NCBI RefSeq assembly: GCF_004923315.1
Contig: NZ_CP039648.1
Span: 1 to 64,000, forward strand
Length of the DNA: 64,000 nt
Direction of reading: 5' to 3'
From: Azospirillum sp. TSA2s
GTDB taxonomy: Bacteria; Pseudomonadota; Alphaproteobacteria; Azospirillales; Azospirillaceae
Position numbers and translations under genes: made by a program. Positions 1 to 10,869 of the stretch are shown here, in pieces. Each line of letters opens with the position of its first letter. Position 1 is the first letter of the stretch. The notes under the pieces were generated by a model. It saw only the letters and a list, made by a program, of their open reading frames with translations, had not been told where the DNA came from and did no database searches.

Positions 1-6
1 GTCGCG

Positions 7-1665
7 ATGAAGACCGGTGGTCAGTTGGTCGTCGAAGCGCTGGAGGCGCAAGGCGTGCGGCGGGTGTTCGGCGTGCCGGGCGAGAGCTATCTCGCCGTGC
101 TGGACGCCCTGCACGACAGCCCGATCGAGATGGTCGTCGCCCGCCACGAAGGCGGTGCCGCGATGATGGCGGAGGCGCAGGCCAAGCTGACCGGCCGCCC
201 CGGCGTCTGCCTTGTCACCCGCGGTCCCGGCGCCACCAACGCCGCGTCCGGAATCCATGTCGCGCAGCAGGACGAAACCCCGCTGGTCGTTCTGGTCGGC
301 CAGATCGAGCGCGGCATGCGTGGCCGCGACGCCTTCCAGGAGGTGGATTACGGCAAGCTGTTCGGCGGCATGTGCAAATGGGTCGCCGAGATCGACAGCG
401 CCGACCGCGTGCCGGAGATGATCTCCCGCGCCTTCCACACCGCGATGGCCGGCCGCCCCGGCCCGGTGGTGCTGGCCCTGCCGGAAGACACGCTGACCGA
501 GACCGCGGACGTCGCCATCGCCCCGAGGGCGGAACCGGTGGAGTGCGCCCCCACGCCGGCGCAGCTGGCGTTCTTCGGCGCGCTGCTGGCCAAGGCGGAA
601 CGGCCGCTTCTGGTTGTCGGCGGTTCCCGCTGGACGGCGGAGCAGGTGGCGGCGCTGCAGGGCTTTGCCGAAAAGCTGTCGCTGCCGGTGGCGGTGACCT
701 TCCGCCGACAGATGCTGTTCGATCATTGCCACCCGCTCTATGCCGGCGACATCGGACTGGGGATCAACCCGAAGCTGACGGCGCTGGTCAGGGACAGCGA
801 CCTGCTGATCCTGCTGGGCGACCGCTTCTCAGAAGTGCCGTCGCAGAGCTACGACCTCCTGGGCATCCCGGATCCGGGGAAAGCGGTGGTGCATATCCAC
901 CCGGGCGCGGAAGAGATCGGCCGCGTCTATCGACCTACGCTGGGCATGGTCGCCACCCCGGCCGGCTTCCTCGACGCGGTGGCGGAACTGAGCCTGAGCG
1001 CGAAGCCGGACTGGAAGGCCCGCGCAGAGGCCGCGCACGCCGCCTATGACGCCTGGAGCACCCCGCCCGACTCCATCCCCGGCGACGTGCAGATGGGCCG
1101 CATCATGGCCTGGCTGGATGAACGGCTGGAGCATGACGCGATCTTCACCAACGGCGCCGGCAACTACGCCACCTGGATTCACCGTTTCCACCGCTTCCGC
1201 CGCTTCGGCACCCAGGCGGCGCCGGTGTGCGGATCCATGGGCTACGGCCTGCCCGCCGCCATCGCCGCCAAGCTGCAGCACCGCACCCGCGACGTGCTGT
1301 GCTTCGCCGGCGACGGCTGCTTCCAGATGACGGGGCTGGAGTTCGGCACCGCCGTTCAGGAAGGGGCCGCCGTGATCGTGCTGGTCGTCGACAACGGCAT
1401 GTACGGCACCATCCGCATGCATCAGGAGCGCGAGTATCCCGGCCGCGTGTCCGGCACGCGGCTGCAGAATCCCGACTTCGCCGCTTTCGCCCGCGCCTAT
1501 GGCGGCCATGGCGAGACGGTGGAGACCACCGACCAGTTCGCCCCGGCCTTCGAACGCGCCCGCGCCTCCGGCCTGCCGGCGATCATCCACATCAAGCTCG
1601 ACCCCGAAGCCCTGACCCCGACCCGGACACTCTCCGAGATCCGCGCGGCGGGGAAGGGGAAGTGA
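7..1665 (+). CDS. ThDP-dependent enzyme of the acetolactate synthase family
   Basis: This 552-residue protein has the three-domain layout of the IlvB/POX family of thiamine diphosphate enzymes. The N-terminal Pyr domain carries the ThDP-activating glutamate in VPGESYLAVLDAL (about residue 26). A central domain follows, then a C-terminal PP domain with the GDG motif (GDGCFQMTGLEFG) and the metal-binding end DNGMYGTI. The family decarboxylates 2-oxo acids or condenses them with a second carbonyl; the substrate cannot be read from sequence. No regulatory subunit is adjacent, so a catabolic role is likelier than branched-chain synthesis. The next gene, an aldehyde dehydrogenase, begins 78 bases downstream on the same strand and could oxidise an aldehyde product. 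The ATG lies six bases inside the window edge, so its ribosome site is not visible. Confidence 0.85.
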   Translation: MKTGGQLVVEALEAQGVRRVFGVPGESYLAVLDALHDSPIEMVVARHEGGAAMMAEAQAKLTGRPGVCLVTRGPGATNAASGIHVAQQDETPLVVLVGQIERGMRGRDAFQEVDYGKLFGGMCKWVAEIDSADRVPEMISRAFHTAMAGRPGPVVLALPEDTLTETADVAIAPRAEPVECAPTPAQLAFFGALLAKAERPLLVVGGSRWTAEQVAALQGFAEKLSLPVAVTFRRQMLFDHCHPLYAGDIGLGINPKLTALVRDSDLLILLGDRFSEVPSQSYDLLGIPDPGKAVVHIHPGAEEIGRVYRPTLGMVATPAGFLDAVAELSLSAKPDWKARAEAAHAAYDAWSTPPDSIPGDVQMGRIMAWLDERLEHDAIFTNGAGNYATWIHRFHRFRRFGTQAAPVCGSMGYGLPAAIAAKLQHRTRDVLCFAGDGCFQMTGLEFGTAVQEGAAVIVLVVDNGMYGTIRMHQEREYPGRVSGTRLQNPDFAAFARAYGGHGETVETTDQFAPAFERARASGLPAIIHIKLDPEALTPTRTLSEIRAAGKGK

Positions 1666-1743
1666 TTTAAGGAATCTAGCCCTCTCCCGGAACGGGAAGG
1701 GGCGCAACATACGCCTCGCTTTTTGACCCAAGGAGCCACCCCG

Positions 1744-3240
1744 GTGCAGCACAGTGACATCCTCTCCCGTTTCGGCCTGACCTCCAGCGAAGCCGGTCTC
1801 ACCGCCCGGTCGCCGGTGGACGGCGCCACGCTCGCCACGGTGGCGGAGACCGCGCCGTCGCAGGTGTCGGACATCGTCGCCAACGCCGCCCGCGCCTTCG
1901 AGGCATGGCGTTCCGTTCCGGCCCCGCGCCGCGGCGAGCTGGTCCGCCTGCTGGGCGAGGAGCTGCGCGCCGCCAAGGAGGATCTCGGCCGCCTGGTTTC
2001 ACTGGAGGCCGGCAAGATCTACCAGGAGGGCCTGGGCGAAGTGCAGGAGATGATCGACATCTGCGACTTCGCCGTCGGCCTGTCGCGCCAGCTCTACGGC
2101 CTGACCATCGCGTCGGAGCGTCCGGGCCATTCCATGCGCGAGACCTGGCACCCGGCCGGCCCCTGCCTCGTCATCTCCGCCTTCAACTTCCCGGTGGCGG
2201 TGTGGTCGTGGAACGCGGCGCTTGCGCTGGTCTGCGGCGATCCGGTCGTCTGGAAGCCGTCGGAGAAGACCCCGCTGACCGCCGCCGCCTGCCAGGTCAT
2301 CTTCGACCGCGCCGTAGCCCGCTTCGGCGATGCGCCGGCCAACCTGTCCCAGGTCGTCCAGGGCGGCCGTGAGATCGGCGAGGCGCTGGTCGCCCACCCC
2401 GGCTTCCCGATCGTTTCGGCCACCGGCTCCACCCGCATGGGCCGCGAGGTCGCCAAGGTGGTGGCGGAGCGCTTCGGCCGTTCGATCCTGGAGCTGGGCG
2501 GCAACAACGCCATGATCGTGGCGCCGTCGGCCGACCTCGACATGGCCCTGCGCGCCATCCTGTTCTCCGCCGTCGGCACCTGCGGCCAGCGCTGCACCAC
2601 GCTGCGCCGGCTGATCGTCCACCGCTCGGTCAAGGACCAGCTGCTGCCGCGCCTGAAGGCGGCCTATGCCTCGGTTTCGATCGGCAGCCCGCTGGAGACC
2701 GGCGTGCTGATGGGTCCGCTGGTGGATGCCGACGCCTTCAAGGCGATGCAGCGCGCGCTGGAGTCGGCGAAGGCCGAGGGCGGTACGGTGACCGGCGGCG
2801 AGCGCACGCTGACCGACCGCTTCCCCAACGCCTATTACGTCACCCCCGCCATCGTCGAGATGCCGGCCCAGACCGAAGTCGTCCGGCACGAGACCTTCGC
2901 GCCGATCCTCTACGTCATGACCTACGACACGCTGGACGAGGCCATCGCGCTGCAGAACGCGGTTCCGCAGGGCCTGTCCTCCTGCATCTTCTCCACCGAC
3001 ATCCGTGAGACGGAGCGCTTCCTGTCGGCCGCCGGGTCCGACTGCGGCATCGCCAACGTCAACATCGGCCCCAGCGGTGCGGAGATCGGCGGCGCCTTCG
3101 GCGGCGAGAAGGAGACCGGCGGCGGGCGCGAGTCCGGGTCGGACTCGTGGAAGGCCTACATGCGCCGCCAGACCGCGACGGTGAACTACTCCTCCGCGCT
3201 GCCGCTGGCCCAGGGCATCAAGTTCGAGATCATGGGCTGA
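1744..3240 (+). CDS. Aldehyde dehydrogenase, ALDH7 / aminoadipate-semialdehyde type
   Basis: This NAD(P)-dependent aldehyde dehydrogenase is about 498 residues long. The catalytic cysteine is in GTCGQRCTTLRRL, preceded by the glutamate motif LELGGNNAMIV. The C-terminal signature GGEKETGGGRESGSDSWK is characteristic of ALDH7 (alpha-aminoadipate semialdehyde dehydrogenase, AmaB/Pcd), which acts in lysine or pipecolate breakdown. I place the start at the GTG at 1744 because AAGGAG at 1730-1735 sits eight bases upstream. An in-frame TTG at 1723 has no comparable site. The gene follows the ThDP enzyme and may share its transcript. The family assignment is firm; the physiological aldehyde is inferred. 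Confidence 0.85.
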   Translation: MQHSDILSRFGLTSSEAGLTARSPVDGATLATVAETAPSQVSDIVANAARAFEAWRSVPAPRRGELVRLLGEELRAAKEDLGRLVSLEAGKIYQEGLGEVQEMIDICDFAVGLSRQLYGLTIASERPGHSMRETWHPAGPCLVISAFNFPVAVWSWNAALALVCGDPVVWKPSEKTPLTAAACQVIFDRAVARFGDAPANLSQVVQGGREIGEALVAHPGFPIVSATGSTRMGREVAKVVAERFGRSILELGGNNAMIVAPSADLDMALRAILFSAVGTCGQRCTTLRRLIVHRSVKDQLLPRLKAAYASVSIGSPLETGVLMGPLVDADAFKAMQRALESAKAEGGTVTGGERTLTDRFPNAYYVTPAIVEMPAQTEVVRHETFAPILYVMTYDTLDEAIALQNAVPQGLSSCIFSTDIRETERFLSAAGSDCGIANVNIGPSGAEIGGAFGGEKETGGGRESGSDSWKAYMRRQTATVNYSSALPLAQGIKFEIMG

Positions 3241-3338
3241 TCGACGACTGAGTCCCGACCTCCGCGGCGTCATCGCCCCTTGCGAGCAGCATTTCCCGGC
3301 GCGACACTCGGGTAGCGAACGGAAAATCGAGGGGAGCG

Positions 3339-4586
3339 ATGGCGGACGCGGCAGGTCATACGGTTCTGGCACGCCTGCACGCCCTGCGGGCGGCGCCGGA
3401 ACCGCTGGCGGCCCTGCTGGCCGACCTGCGCGGGATCGAGCATGGCGGCGATCCCCGCTTCGCCATGACGCTCGACCATTATCTGCAAAGCTGGCTGGGC
3501 AGCCAGCCGCGCGAGGTGTTCCGGCTGGCCGGTCCCCGCCTGCTGATCCTGGCGCCGGCCGATGCCGGCCCGCTGCTCGACGCCGGGGCCAAGGCGCTGG
3601 GCCACATGCTGCTGTCCCACGGCTTCGGCACGCTCCACGCCAACCGCTACGACATGGCGACGGAGACGGAGCGGCTGTTCGCCGACCTGTTCCCCAACGA
3701 CGCCACCGCCGCCCTGCGCGAGGCGGCGGAACGCGCGCCTACCGCGGCGCTCGCCCATCTGCTGGAGGTGGAGCGGGTGCTGCACGGCGCCGATGTCGAC
3801 AGCATCGTTCGCGAACAGCCGGTGTGGTCCTTCGCCGGCGACCGTGCCGCAGTGGTCGCGACTGAACTGGCGGTGTCGCTGGAGGAACTGGAATCCCGCC
3901 TCTCCCTGTCGCTTCGGCGCGATTCCTGGCTGCGGCACGAGGTGGCGGTGCGGCTCGACCGCGGCCTGTTGCGCCATATCGCCCGCGACCGCGCCCACGA
4001 CCCCCGCGCCTTCACTGTCGATCTGCACACCGCGACGGTGCTGGACGACAATTTCGAGGAGCTGGCCCGCGCCATCCCGACGGAGATGCGGGGGCGGATC
4101 ACCGCCGAGCTTCCCTGCTGGGAACTCACCCTCGCTCCGTCCCAGGTGGTCGCGGCGGCTGGGCGTCTTGCCGATGCCGGATTCGCGGTGGCGCTGGACC
4201 ATATGCCGATGGCGGCCCTCGACAGTCTCGATCTGGAAGGGCTGGAACCCATCTTCATCAAGACGCAATGGTTCCACGGAGCCGCAGGGGCCGCTGACAA
4301 ACTCTCCGCCGCGGTCGCCCGCTTCGGTGCCGGGCGGCTTGTGTTGTGGCGCTGCGACGAGCCCATGGCCCTCGACACCGGGCGCACCGCCGGGGTCACA
4401 CTGTTCCAAGGCCGCGCGGCCGATGCCGCCGCCGCCTCTCCCCACGGCCTGCCCGAGATCCAGCCCCGCCCTGTCGCCGAGGAACCGGAAGAACCGGAAG
4501 AGGCCGCCCCTGCCATGGCGGAAACGGCGGAGCCCGCACCCCCGCCCAATCCTGGCCTGCTCGACCGGCTGTTGGGCCGAGGCTGA
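3339..4586 (+). CDS. Degenerate EAL-domain-like protein of unknown function
   Basis: This protein of 415 residues has no signal peptide or membrane segment. The N-terminal half is not recognised. The region around residues 225-320 resembles the late part of an EAL phosphodiesterase fold: the strand containing GFAVALDHMPMAALDSL lines up with the family pattern of alanine-leucine-aspartate followed by a loop, and IFIKTQW with the lysine-bearing strand. The EAL triad and the usual DDFG metal ligands are missing, so cyclic-di-GMP hydrolysis is unlikely. A binding or scaffolding role is possible. The C-terminus is rich in proline and glutamate (about residues 385-410). A strong ribosome site, GAGGGGAG, precedes the ATG. 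The MotA-like gene begins 95 bases downstream, so a role linked to that channel is plausible but unproven. Confidence 0.55.
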   Translation: MADAAGHTVLARLHALRAAPEPLAALLADLRGIEHGGDPRFAMTLDHYLQSWLGSQPREVFRLAGPRLLILAPADAGPLLDAGAKALGHMLLSHGFGTLHANRYDMATETERLFADLFPNDATAALREAAERAPTAALAHLLEVERVLHGADVDSIVREQPVWSFAGDRAAVVATELAVSLEELESRLSLSLRRDSWLRHEVAVRLDRGLLRHIARDRAHDPRAFTVDLHTATVLDDNFEELARAIPTEMRGRITAELPCWELTLAPSQVVAAAGRLADAGFAVALDHMPMAALDSLDLEGLEPIFIKTQWFHGAAGAADKLSAAVARFGAGRLVLWRCDEPMALDTGRTAGVTLFQGRAADAAAASPHGLPEIQPRPVAEEPEEPEEAAPAMAETAEPAPPPNPGLLDRLLGRG

Positions 4587-4681
4587 CGGCCGCACAGCGC
4601 AGGCATCCGCGCCCCGCGATTGACAGCCGGTCATTACGGGTTCCTAATAGTTAAAATGCTAACGAACAACGAAGGCGTCGG

Positions 4682-5521
4682 ATGTCCGTCCAAACGCCGG
4701 CCCAAACGCCCGCCAAACCGTCCCCTGCCGCAGCGGCCTCCCGCCCTCCGCGCCTGCTGAACGCCACCGTTTTCGGGCTTGCCGGGGCCTTCGGGCTGCT
4801 GTCCTACATCGGCATCGGCCATGGGATGGAGGCGCTGTGGAACCCGACCGGCGCCGTCATCATCGCCGGCGGCATCGCCGTCGCCGCCTTGATGGCCTTC
4901 CGGGCCAGCGAGCTGCGCACCGCGCTGGCCTCGTTGCGTGCGATCTTCCGCGACGACGAATCCATCGCCCCCGACATCGCCGAGCTGGTGGCCTTCGCCC
5001 GCCTCTATCAGCGCGGGCAGATCCAGCGGGCGGAGGAACAGGGGACCAGGGCCGGCAGTCCCTTTCTGCGGCTGGGGTTGCAGCTGATCGCCGACGGCAC
5101 GCCGGTCAACGACATCCTCCATGTGATGAACTGGCGCATCCAGAAGCTGATCGAGCGTGAGTCGGTGCAGTCGCGCCTGTACCGCACCCTGGCCGGACTG
5201 GCGCCCGCCTTCGGGCTGCTGGCGACGCTGGTCGGGCTGATCGGCATGATGGCGCAGCTCGGCACCGCGACGATCTCGCAGGTGGGCGAGCATATGTCGG
5301 TGGCGCTGGTGGCGACGCTGTACGGCGTGGTGCTGGCCAACCTCGTCTTCAAGCCGATCGCCATCAAGCTGGAACAGCGCACGGCGCGGCGCGTGGCGAT
5401 GCTGAACGTGCTGCTGGAAGGCATCATCCTGGTGCGTCTCGGCCGCTCGCCGACGGTCATCGCCGAAGCGCTCGCCGAGTTCGTGCGTGAGCGCGGGGAC
5501 GAACTCCATGGCACCTCCTGA
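4682..5521 (+). CDS. MotA/PomA-like ion channel subunit
   Basis: This is an inner-membrane protein of 279 residues. Two hydrophobic segments lie near residues 28-45 and 55-75, and a cytoplasmic region follows. The family-defining C-terminal pair has the motifs LAPAFGLLATLVGLIGM and VALVATLYGVVLANL followed by FKPIAIKL. These match the proline-containing helices of MotA/PomA, which with MotB/PomB conduct H+ or Na+ to power rotation. The next gene overlaps the end of this one and encodes the MotB-like partner. No flagellar genes are in the window, so the pair may drive something other than a flagellum or may be an extra stator set. Ion specificity cannot be decided from sequence alone. Confidence 0.8.
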   Translation: MSVQTPAQTPAKPSPAAAASRPPRLLNATVFGLAGAFGLLSYIGIGHGMEALWNPTGAVIIAGGIAVAALMAFRASELRTALASLRAIFRDDESIAPDIAELVAFARLYQRGQIQRAEEQGTRAGSPFLRLGLQLIADGTPVNDILHVMNWRIQKLIERESVQSRLYRTLAGLAPAFGLLATLVGLIGMMAQLGTATISQVGEHMSVALVATLYGVVLANLVFKPIAIKLEQRTARRVAMLNVLLEGIILVRLGRSPTVIAEALAEFVRERGDELHGTS

Positions 5522-6392
5522 CGACGGGGTGCGGGACCGGGATCTGGCGCCGGACGACGCGCAGGACCTCGCCACCCCCACCTGGGCGACCAATTTCGGA
5601 TCGAACGGCGGCTTGCTGCCCGCAGCGGCGGATGAGGACCAGGAGATCTGGCTGCTCAGCTACTCCGACCTCGTTACGCTCCTGCTGTCGGTGTTCGTCA
5701 TGCTGCTGGCGATCACCACGCTGAAGGACCAGCTTCCGACCACACCGCAGCCGGAAACGCCCGCCGTCGCGCTCCACACGACCACGACGAACCCGCCCCT
5801 GTTCGACGAGCCGGAACCGGCCATGGTTCCCCAGCCGGTTTCGCCAGAGCCCATCATCCAACCGCCGGACCCGCGCCCGCGCCTGGACGACGACGAGGTG
5901 GCGGTGACCGCCCCCGATCTGGTCGCGGCACGGTGGCGCGAAGCCCTGGCGAAGCTGGGCGTGCCGCCCGGCGTGGCGGTCGATGTGCGGCAGAACCGGG
6001 TCGGCATCGTCATCGGCGACGGCATCCTCTTCGCCCCCGGACAGGCTGACCTGACACCGGGCGGCGACGGGCTGCTGCGTCGGCTGGCCCCGACGCTGGC
6101 GGCGACACGCGGCGAGGTGGTGGTGGAGGGGCACAGCGACTCCACGCCGATCGCCAACCGCCGCTTCCCCTCCAATTGGGAATTGTCGGGCGGCCGGGCG
6201 GCCAGCGTGGTCAGCCGCCTGATCGAATTGGGGCTGCCGCCGGACCGGCTGTCGGCGGTGGGCTTCGCCGATACCCGGCCGCTGTCCGCCGGCAGCGATC
6301 CGGCATCGCTGGCACGCAACCGCCGCGTCGCCATCACCATCCAGGCCGACGGCATTCCCGCCGGCCGCGAGCCCGTCAGAGCGATTCAATAG
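5508..6392 (+). CDS. MotB/OmpA-like stator partner
   Basis: This protein of about 294 residues has a short cytoplasmic N-terminus and one transmembrane helix that starts at SYSDLVTLLLSVFVMLL. Its aspartate is at the position of the essential ion-carrying Asp of MotB. A proline-rich linker (about residues 75-130) leads to a C-terminal OmpA-type peptidoglycan-binding domain with VEGHSDSTPI, a conserved NW pair and LARNRRVAI. I start at the ATG at 5508, which overlaps the MotA-like gene by 14 bases; a GTG at 5487 is an alternative. The overlap implies coupled translation and a 1:1 complex with the upstream product. The overall design matches a stator B subunit rather than TolR or ExbD, because the OmpA domain is present. 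Confidence 0.8.
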   Translation: MAPPDDGVRDRDLAPDDAQDLATPTWATNFGSNGGLLPAAADEDQEIWLLSYSDLVTLLLSVFVMLLAITTLKDQLPTTPQPETPAVALHTTTTNPPLFDEPEPAMVPQPVSPEPIIQPPDPRPRLDDDEVAVTAPDLVAARWREALAKLGVPPGVAVDVRQNRVGIVIGDGILFAPGQADLTPGGDGLLRRLAPTLAATRGEVVVEGHSDSTPIANRRFPSNWELSGGRAASVVSRLIELGLPPDRLSAVGFADTRPLSAGSDPASLARNRRVAITIQADGIPAGREPVRAIQ

Positions 6393-6469
6393 GGGCAGGG
6401 TTTGATTTGACGCAATGCAGCGACACGGCGGAGGGGGCTATGCTGAGGTCTGGTGGTCGATCTGGTTGA

Positions 6470-8585
<2,116 letters not shown>

Positions 8586-8589
<4 letters not shown>

Positions 8590-8864
8590 CCGACGAGCAG
8601 GATCCGCTTCCCGACAGCGTCCGCCGCCAGCGCGAACGGCGGGAGCATTGGCTGCGCGAGGGCGAACGGCCGATGGGCCGCAATCTCGCCCTGATCGGAG
8701 CGCTGGGGTGGCTGGTGATCGTGCCGACGCTGGCCGGCCTGTTCGCCGGGCGCTGGCTCGACGAGCGGGCCGGCGGCGGCATTTTTTGGACCGCGGCGCT
8801 GCTGTTCGTGGGCGTGGTGCTCGGCGGATGGCTCGCCTGGAACCGCATCGAACAGGAACGCTGA
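8586..8864 (+). CDS. atpQ: N-ATPase AtpQ (AtpI-like membrane protein)
   Basis: This 92-residue protein has a charged N-terminus of about 35 residues and two transmembrane helices (about 38-57 and 66-86). The first contains a G-rich turn, GLFAGRWLDERAGGG. That is the AtpI/AtpQ layout; AtpI helps assemble the c-ring, and AtpQ is its N-ATPase counterpart. The ATG at 8586 overlaps the atpC stop (ATGA). Longer frames upstream in the same phase read through atpC and are not real. Confidence 0.85.
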
Positions 8865-8865
8865 C

Positions 8866-9156
8866 ATGACGACCGTCCCCTTCCTTGTCCCCGTCGTTGC
8901 CGGGGCGCTGGCCGGTCTGGCGCTGGGCGTCCTGTTCTTCCGCGGGCTTGCCGCGACGGCACGGCTCTATGCGCTGGGCGGGGTCCGCCGGGCGGTGCCG
9001 CTTTATCTGCTTCGGCTGGCGGGCGCCACCGCCGGATTCACCATCGCCGCCCTCTGGGGCGGGGCGGAGGCGCTGCTGGCGATGCTTGCCGGCTTCCAAT
9101 TGGCCCGCACCATCGTGGTCCGCCGGGAAAGGCGGGCGCAGGAGGGGACGCCATGA
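8866..9156 (+). CDS. atpR: N-ATPase AtpR
   Basis: This is a 96-residue membrane protein with about three hydrophobic segments. It has conserved-looking arginines within or beside the membrane ([20 protein letters not shown] and [12 protein letters not shown]). AtpR is found only in N-ATPase operons. It has been proposed to interact with the c-ring glutamates through these arginines. The start lies one base after the atpQ stop and the end overlaps atpB by four bases, which fits the canonical Q-R-B order. Confidence 0.85.
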   Translation: MTTVPFLVPVVAGALAGLALGVLFFRGLAATARLYALGGVRRAVPLYLLRLAGATAGFTIAALWGGAEALLAMLAGFQLARTIVVRRERRAQEGTP

Positions 9157-9827
9157 CCGAATCGCCGCTGACGACGCCGGTGGTCTTCCTGCTGGGTCCG
9201 GTCCCGGTCACGCTGCCGGTCGTCGCCACCTGGGGGCTGATGGCGGTGATGGCGCTGGGCTCCGCGCTGGCGACCCGGCATCTGCGGGTGGAGCGGCCCG
9301 GCCCGGTCCAGACCGTGCTGGAATTGGTGGTGGAGACCCTGCGCCGGCAGATCGCCGAGACGATGCAGACCGACGCCACCCCCTTCCTGCCGCTGCTGGG
9401 CACGCTGTTCCTCTATCTGGCGGTCGCCAACCTGTCGGGGCTGGTGCCGGGCATGAAGGCGCCGACCGCCTTCCTGGAGACGGCGGTGGCGCTGGCGCTG
9501 GTCGTGCTGCTGGCATCGCAGGCGCTGGGCATCCGCCGCCGCGGCCTGTGGGCCTATCTGAAGGGCTTCGCCCACCCCACCCCGCTGCTGCTGCCGCTGA
9601 ACATCCTGTCGGAGCTGACGCGCGCCTTCTCGCTGTCGATCCGCCTGTTCGGCAATGTGATGAGCGGGGAGTTCGTCATCGCCATCGTGCTGTCGCTGGC
9701 CGGCCTGTTCGTGCCGGTGCCGCTGATGGCGCTGGAACTGCTGCTGGGCCTCGTCCAGGCGTACATCTTCACCATTCTCGCCGCGGTCTTCATCGGCGGC
9801 GCCGTCGGAACAATCGAGAAAGGCTAA
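9153..9827 (+). CDS. atpB: N-ATPase subunit a
   Basis: This is the 224-residue stator a subunit of the membrane sector. It has several transmembrane helices and the essential arginine in [12 protein letters not shown] (Arg164). The following helices include [21 protein letters not shown], the usual last helix of AtpB with its Gln and Tyr. The subunit provides the half-channels that load and unload ions on the c-ring. It overlaps atpR by four bases and precedes atpE by five. Confidence 0.95.
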   Translation: MTESPLTTPVVFLLGPVPVTLPVVATWGLMAVMALGSALATRHLRVERPGPVQTVLELVVETLRRQIAETMQTDATPFLPLLGTLFLYLAVANLSGLVPGMKAPTAFLETAVALALVVLLASQALGIRRRGLWAYLKGFAHPTPLLLPLNILSELTRAFSLSIRLFGNVMSGEFVIAIVLSLAGLFVPVPLMALELLLGLVQAYIFTILAAVFIGGAVGTIEKG

Positions 9828-9832
9828 GAACC

Positions 9833-10072
9833 ATGGACGTCCATGCCATCAGCATCCTGGGCGCCGCACTGGCGGTGTCGGTCGGCGCCATCGGCCCGGC
9901 GTTGGCGGAGGGCCGCGCCGTCGCCGCCGCGATGGAGGCCATCGCCCGCCAGCCGGAAGCCGCCAACACCCTGTCACGCACCCTGTTCGTCGGTCTGGCG
10001 ATGATCGAGACCATGGCGATCTACTGCCTCGTCGTGGCGCTGCTTCTGCTGTTCGCCAACCCGTTCGCCTGA
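9833..10072 (+). CDS. atpE: N-ATPase subunit c, probable Na+ type
   Basis: This 79-residue hairpin forms the rotor ring. The polar loop is ARQPEA (residues 38-43). The ion-carrying glutamate is Glu59 in MIETMAIY. In helix 1 the motif GPALAEG places Glu26 where the Na+-binding glutamine of the Ilyobacter ring (Gln32) lies, and Thr60 follows Glu59 at the position of its Ser66. A glutamate in each helix together with the ET pair is the ligand pattern described for Na+-translocating N-ATPases. Na+ coupling is therefore inferred, not shown. The ATG at 9833 is the start. Confidence 0.92.
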   Translation: MDVHAISILGAALAVSVGAIGPALAEGRAVAAAMEAIARQPEAANTLSRTLFVGLAMIETMAIYCLVVALLLLFANPFA

Positions 10073-10095
10073 GTGCCGCAATCCCGAGGTCCGTC

Positions 10096-10869
10096 ATGCA
10101 CATCGACGGTTGGACGCTTCTGCTCCAGGCGGTCAATTTCCTGATCCTGGTCTGGCTGCTGCGCCGCTTCCTCTACCGCCCGATCCTGGCGGTGATCGCC
10201 GAGCGGCAGGCCGCCACCGAGCGCGTCCGCACCGAGGCCGAGGCCGCGCGGCAGGCCGCCGAGGACGCGCGCCAGACCCTGGAGGCGCAGCGCACCGCCC
10301 TGCCCGCCGAACGCGACCGCCTGATCGCCGCCGCCCGCGCCGAAGCGGAGGCCGAACGCGCCGCCCTGCTGGAGAAGGCGCGGACCGAGGCCGACCACGC
10401 GCTGGAGGAGGCCCGCAGCCGGTTGGCCGACGAGCGGGCGCAGGCTTTGGACGCGCTGCAGCGCCATGCCGCCGATCTCGGCACCCAACTGGCGACCCGG
10501 CTGCTGCGTGACGCCCCGGCGCACGCGCTGACCAGCCCGCTGCTGGAAGAGGCCTGCGCCGCGGTGGAGGCTCTAAGCGCCCCCCAACGCCATGCACTGG
10601 TTGACGGCATCGATCCGGTGCCGGTGCGCCTTGCCGCCGCGGGACTGCTGCCGACGGAGGACGCCGCCCGGACGCGCGACCGGCTGGCGGCGGCGTTCGG
10701 CCGTCCGGTGGCCTTGGAGCAGGTCGAGGACCCGTCGCTGATCGCCGGGGTAGAGCTGCATTTTGCCCACAGCGTCGTCCGCCGCAGTTGGAAACAGACG
10801 CTGGCCGAGGCGAGGGAGGAGATGACCCGTCATGACTCCGCAAGAAGCGATGCCGACGCCCTCGCTTGA
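10096..10869 (+). CDS. atpF: N-ATPase b subunit with delta-like C-terminus
   Basis: This 257-residue peripheral stalk protein has one N-terminal membrane helix (about residues 8-28). A long Ala/Glu/Arg-rich coiled coil spans about residues 35-150. A globular C-terminal part of about 100 residues ends in [18 protein letters not shown]. Ordinary b subunits stop near 160 residues. The extra part fits the role of the delta subunit, for which this operon has no separate gene, as is usual in N-ATPases. The last 38 bases overlap atpA in another frame. Confidence 0.9.
   Translation: MHIDGWTLLLQAVNFLILVWLLRRFLYRPILAVIAERQAATERVRTEAEAARQAAEDARQTLEAQRTALPAERDRLIAAARAEAEAERAALLEKARTEADHALEEARSRLADERAQALDALQRHAADLGTQLATRLLRDAPAHALTSPLLEEACAAVEALSAPQRHALVDGIDPVPVRLAAAGLLPTEDAARTRDRLAAAFGRPVALEQVEDPSLIAGVELHFAHSVVRRSWKQTLAEAREEMTRHDSARSDADALA

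Noticed and set aside
1681..1704. Intrinsic terminator after the ThDP enzyme
   Set aside because: The CCTCTCCCG/CGGGAAGG hairpin is short and has no following T-run; it is better seen as a fragment of the repeat family.
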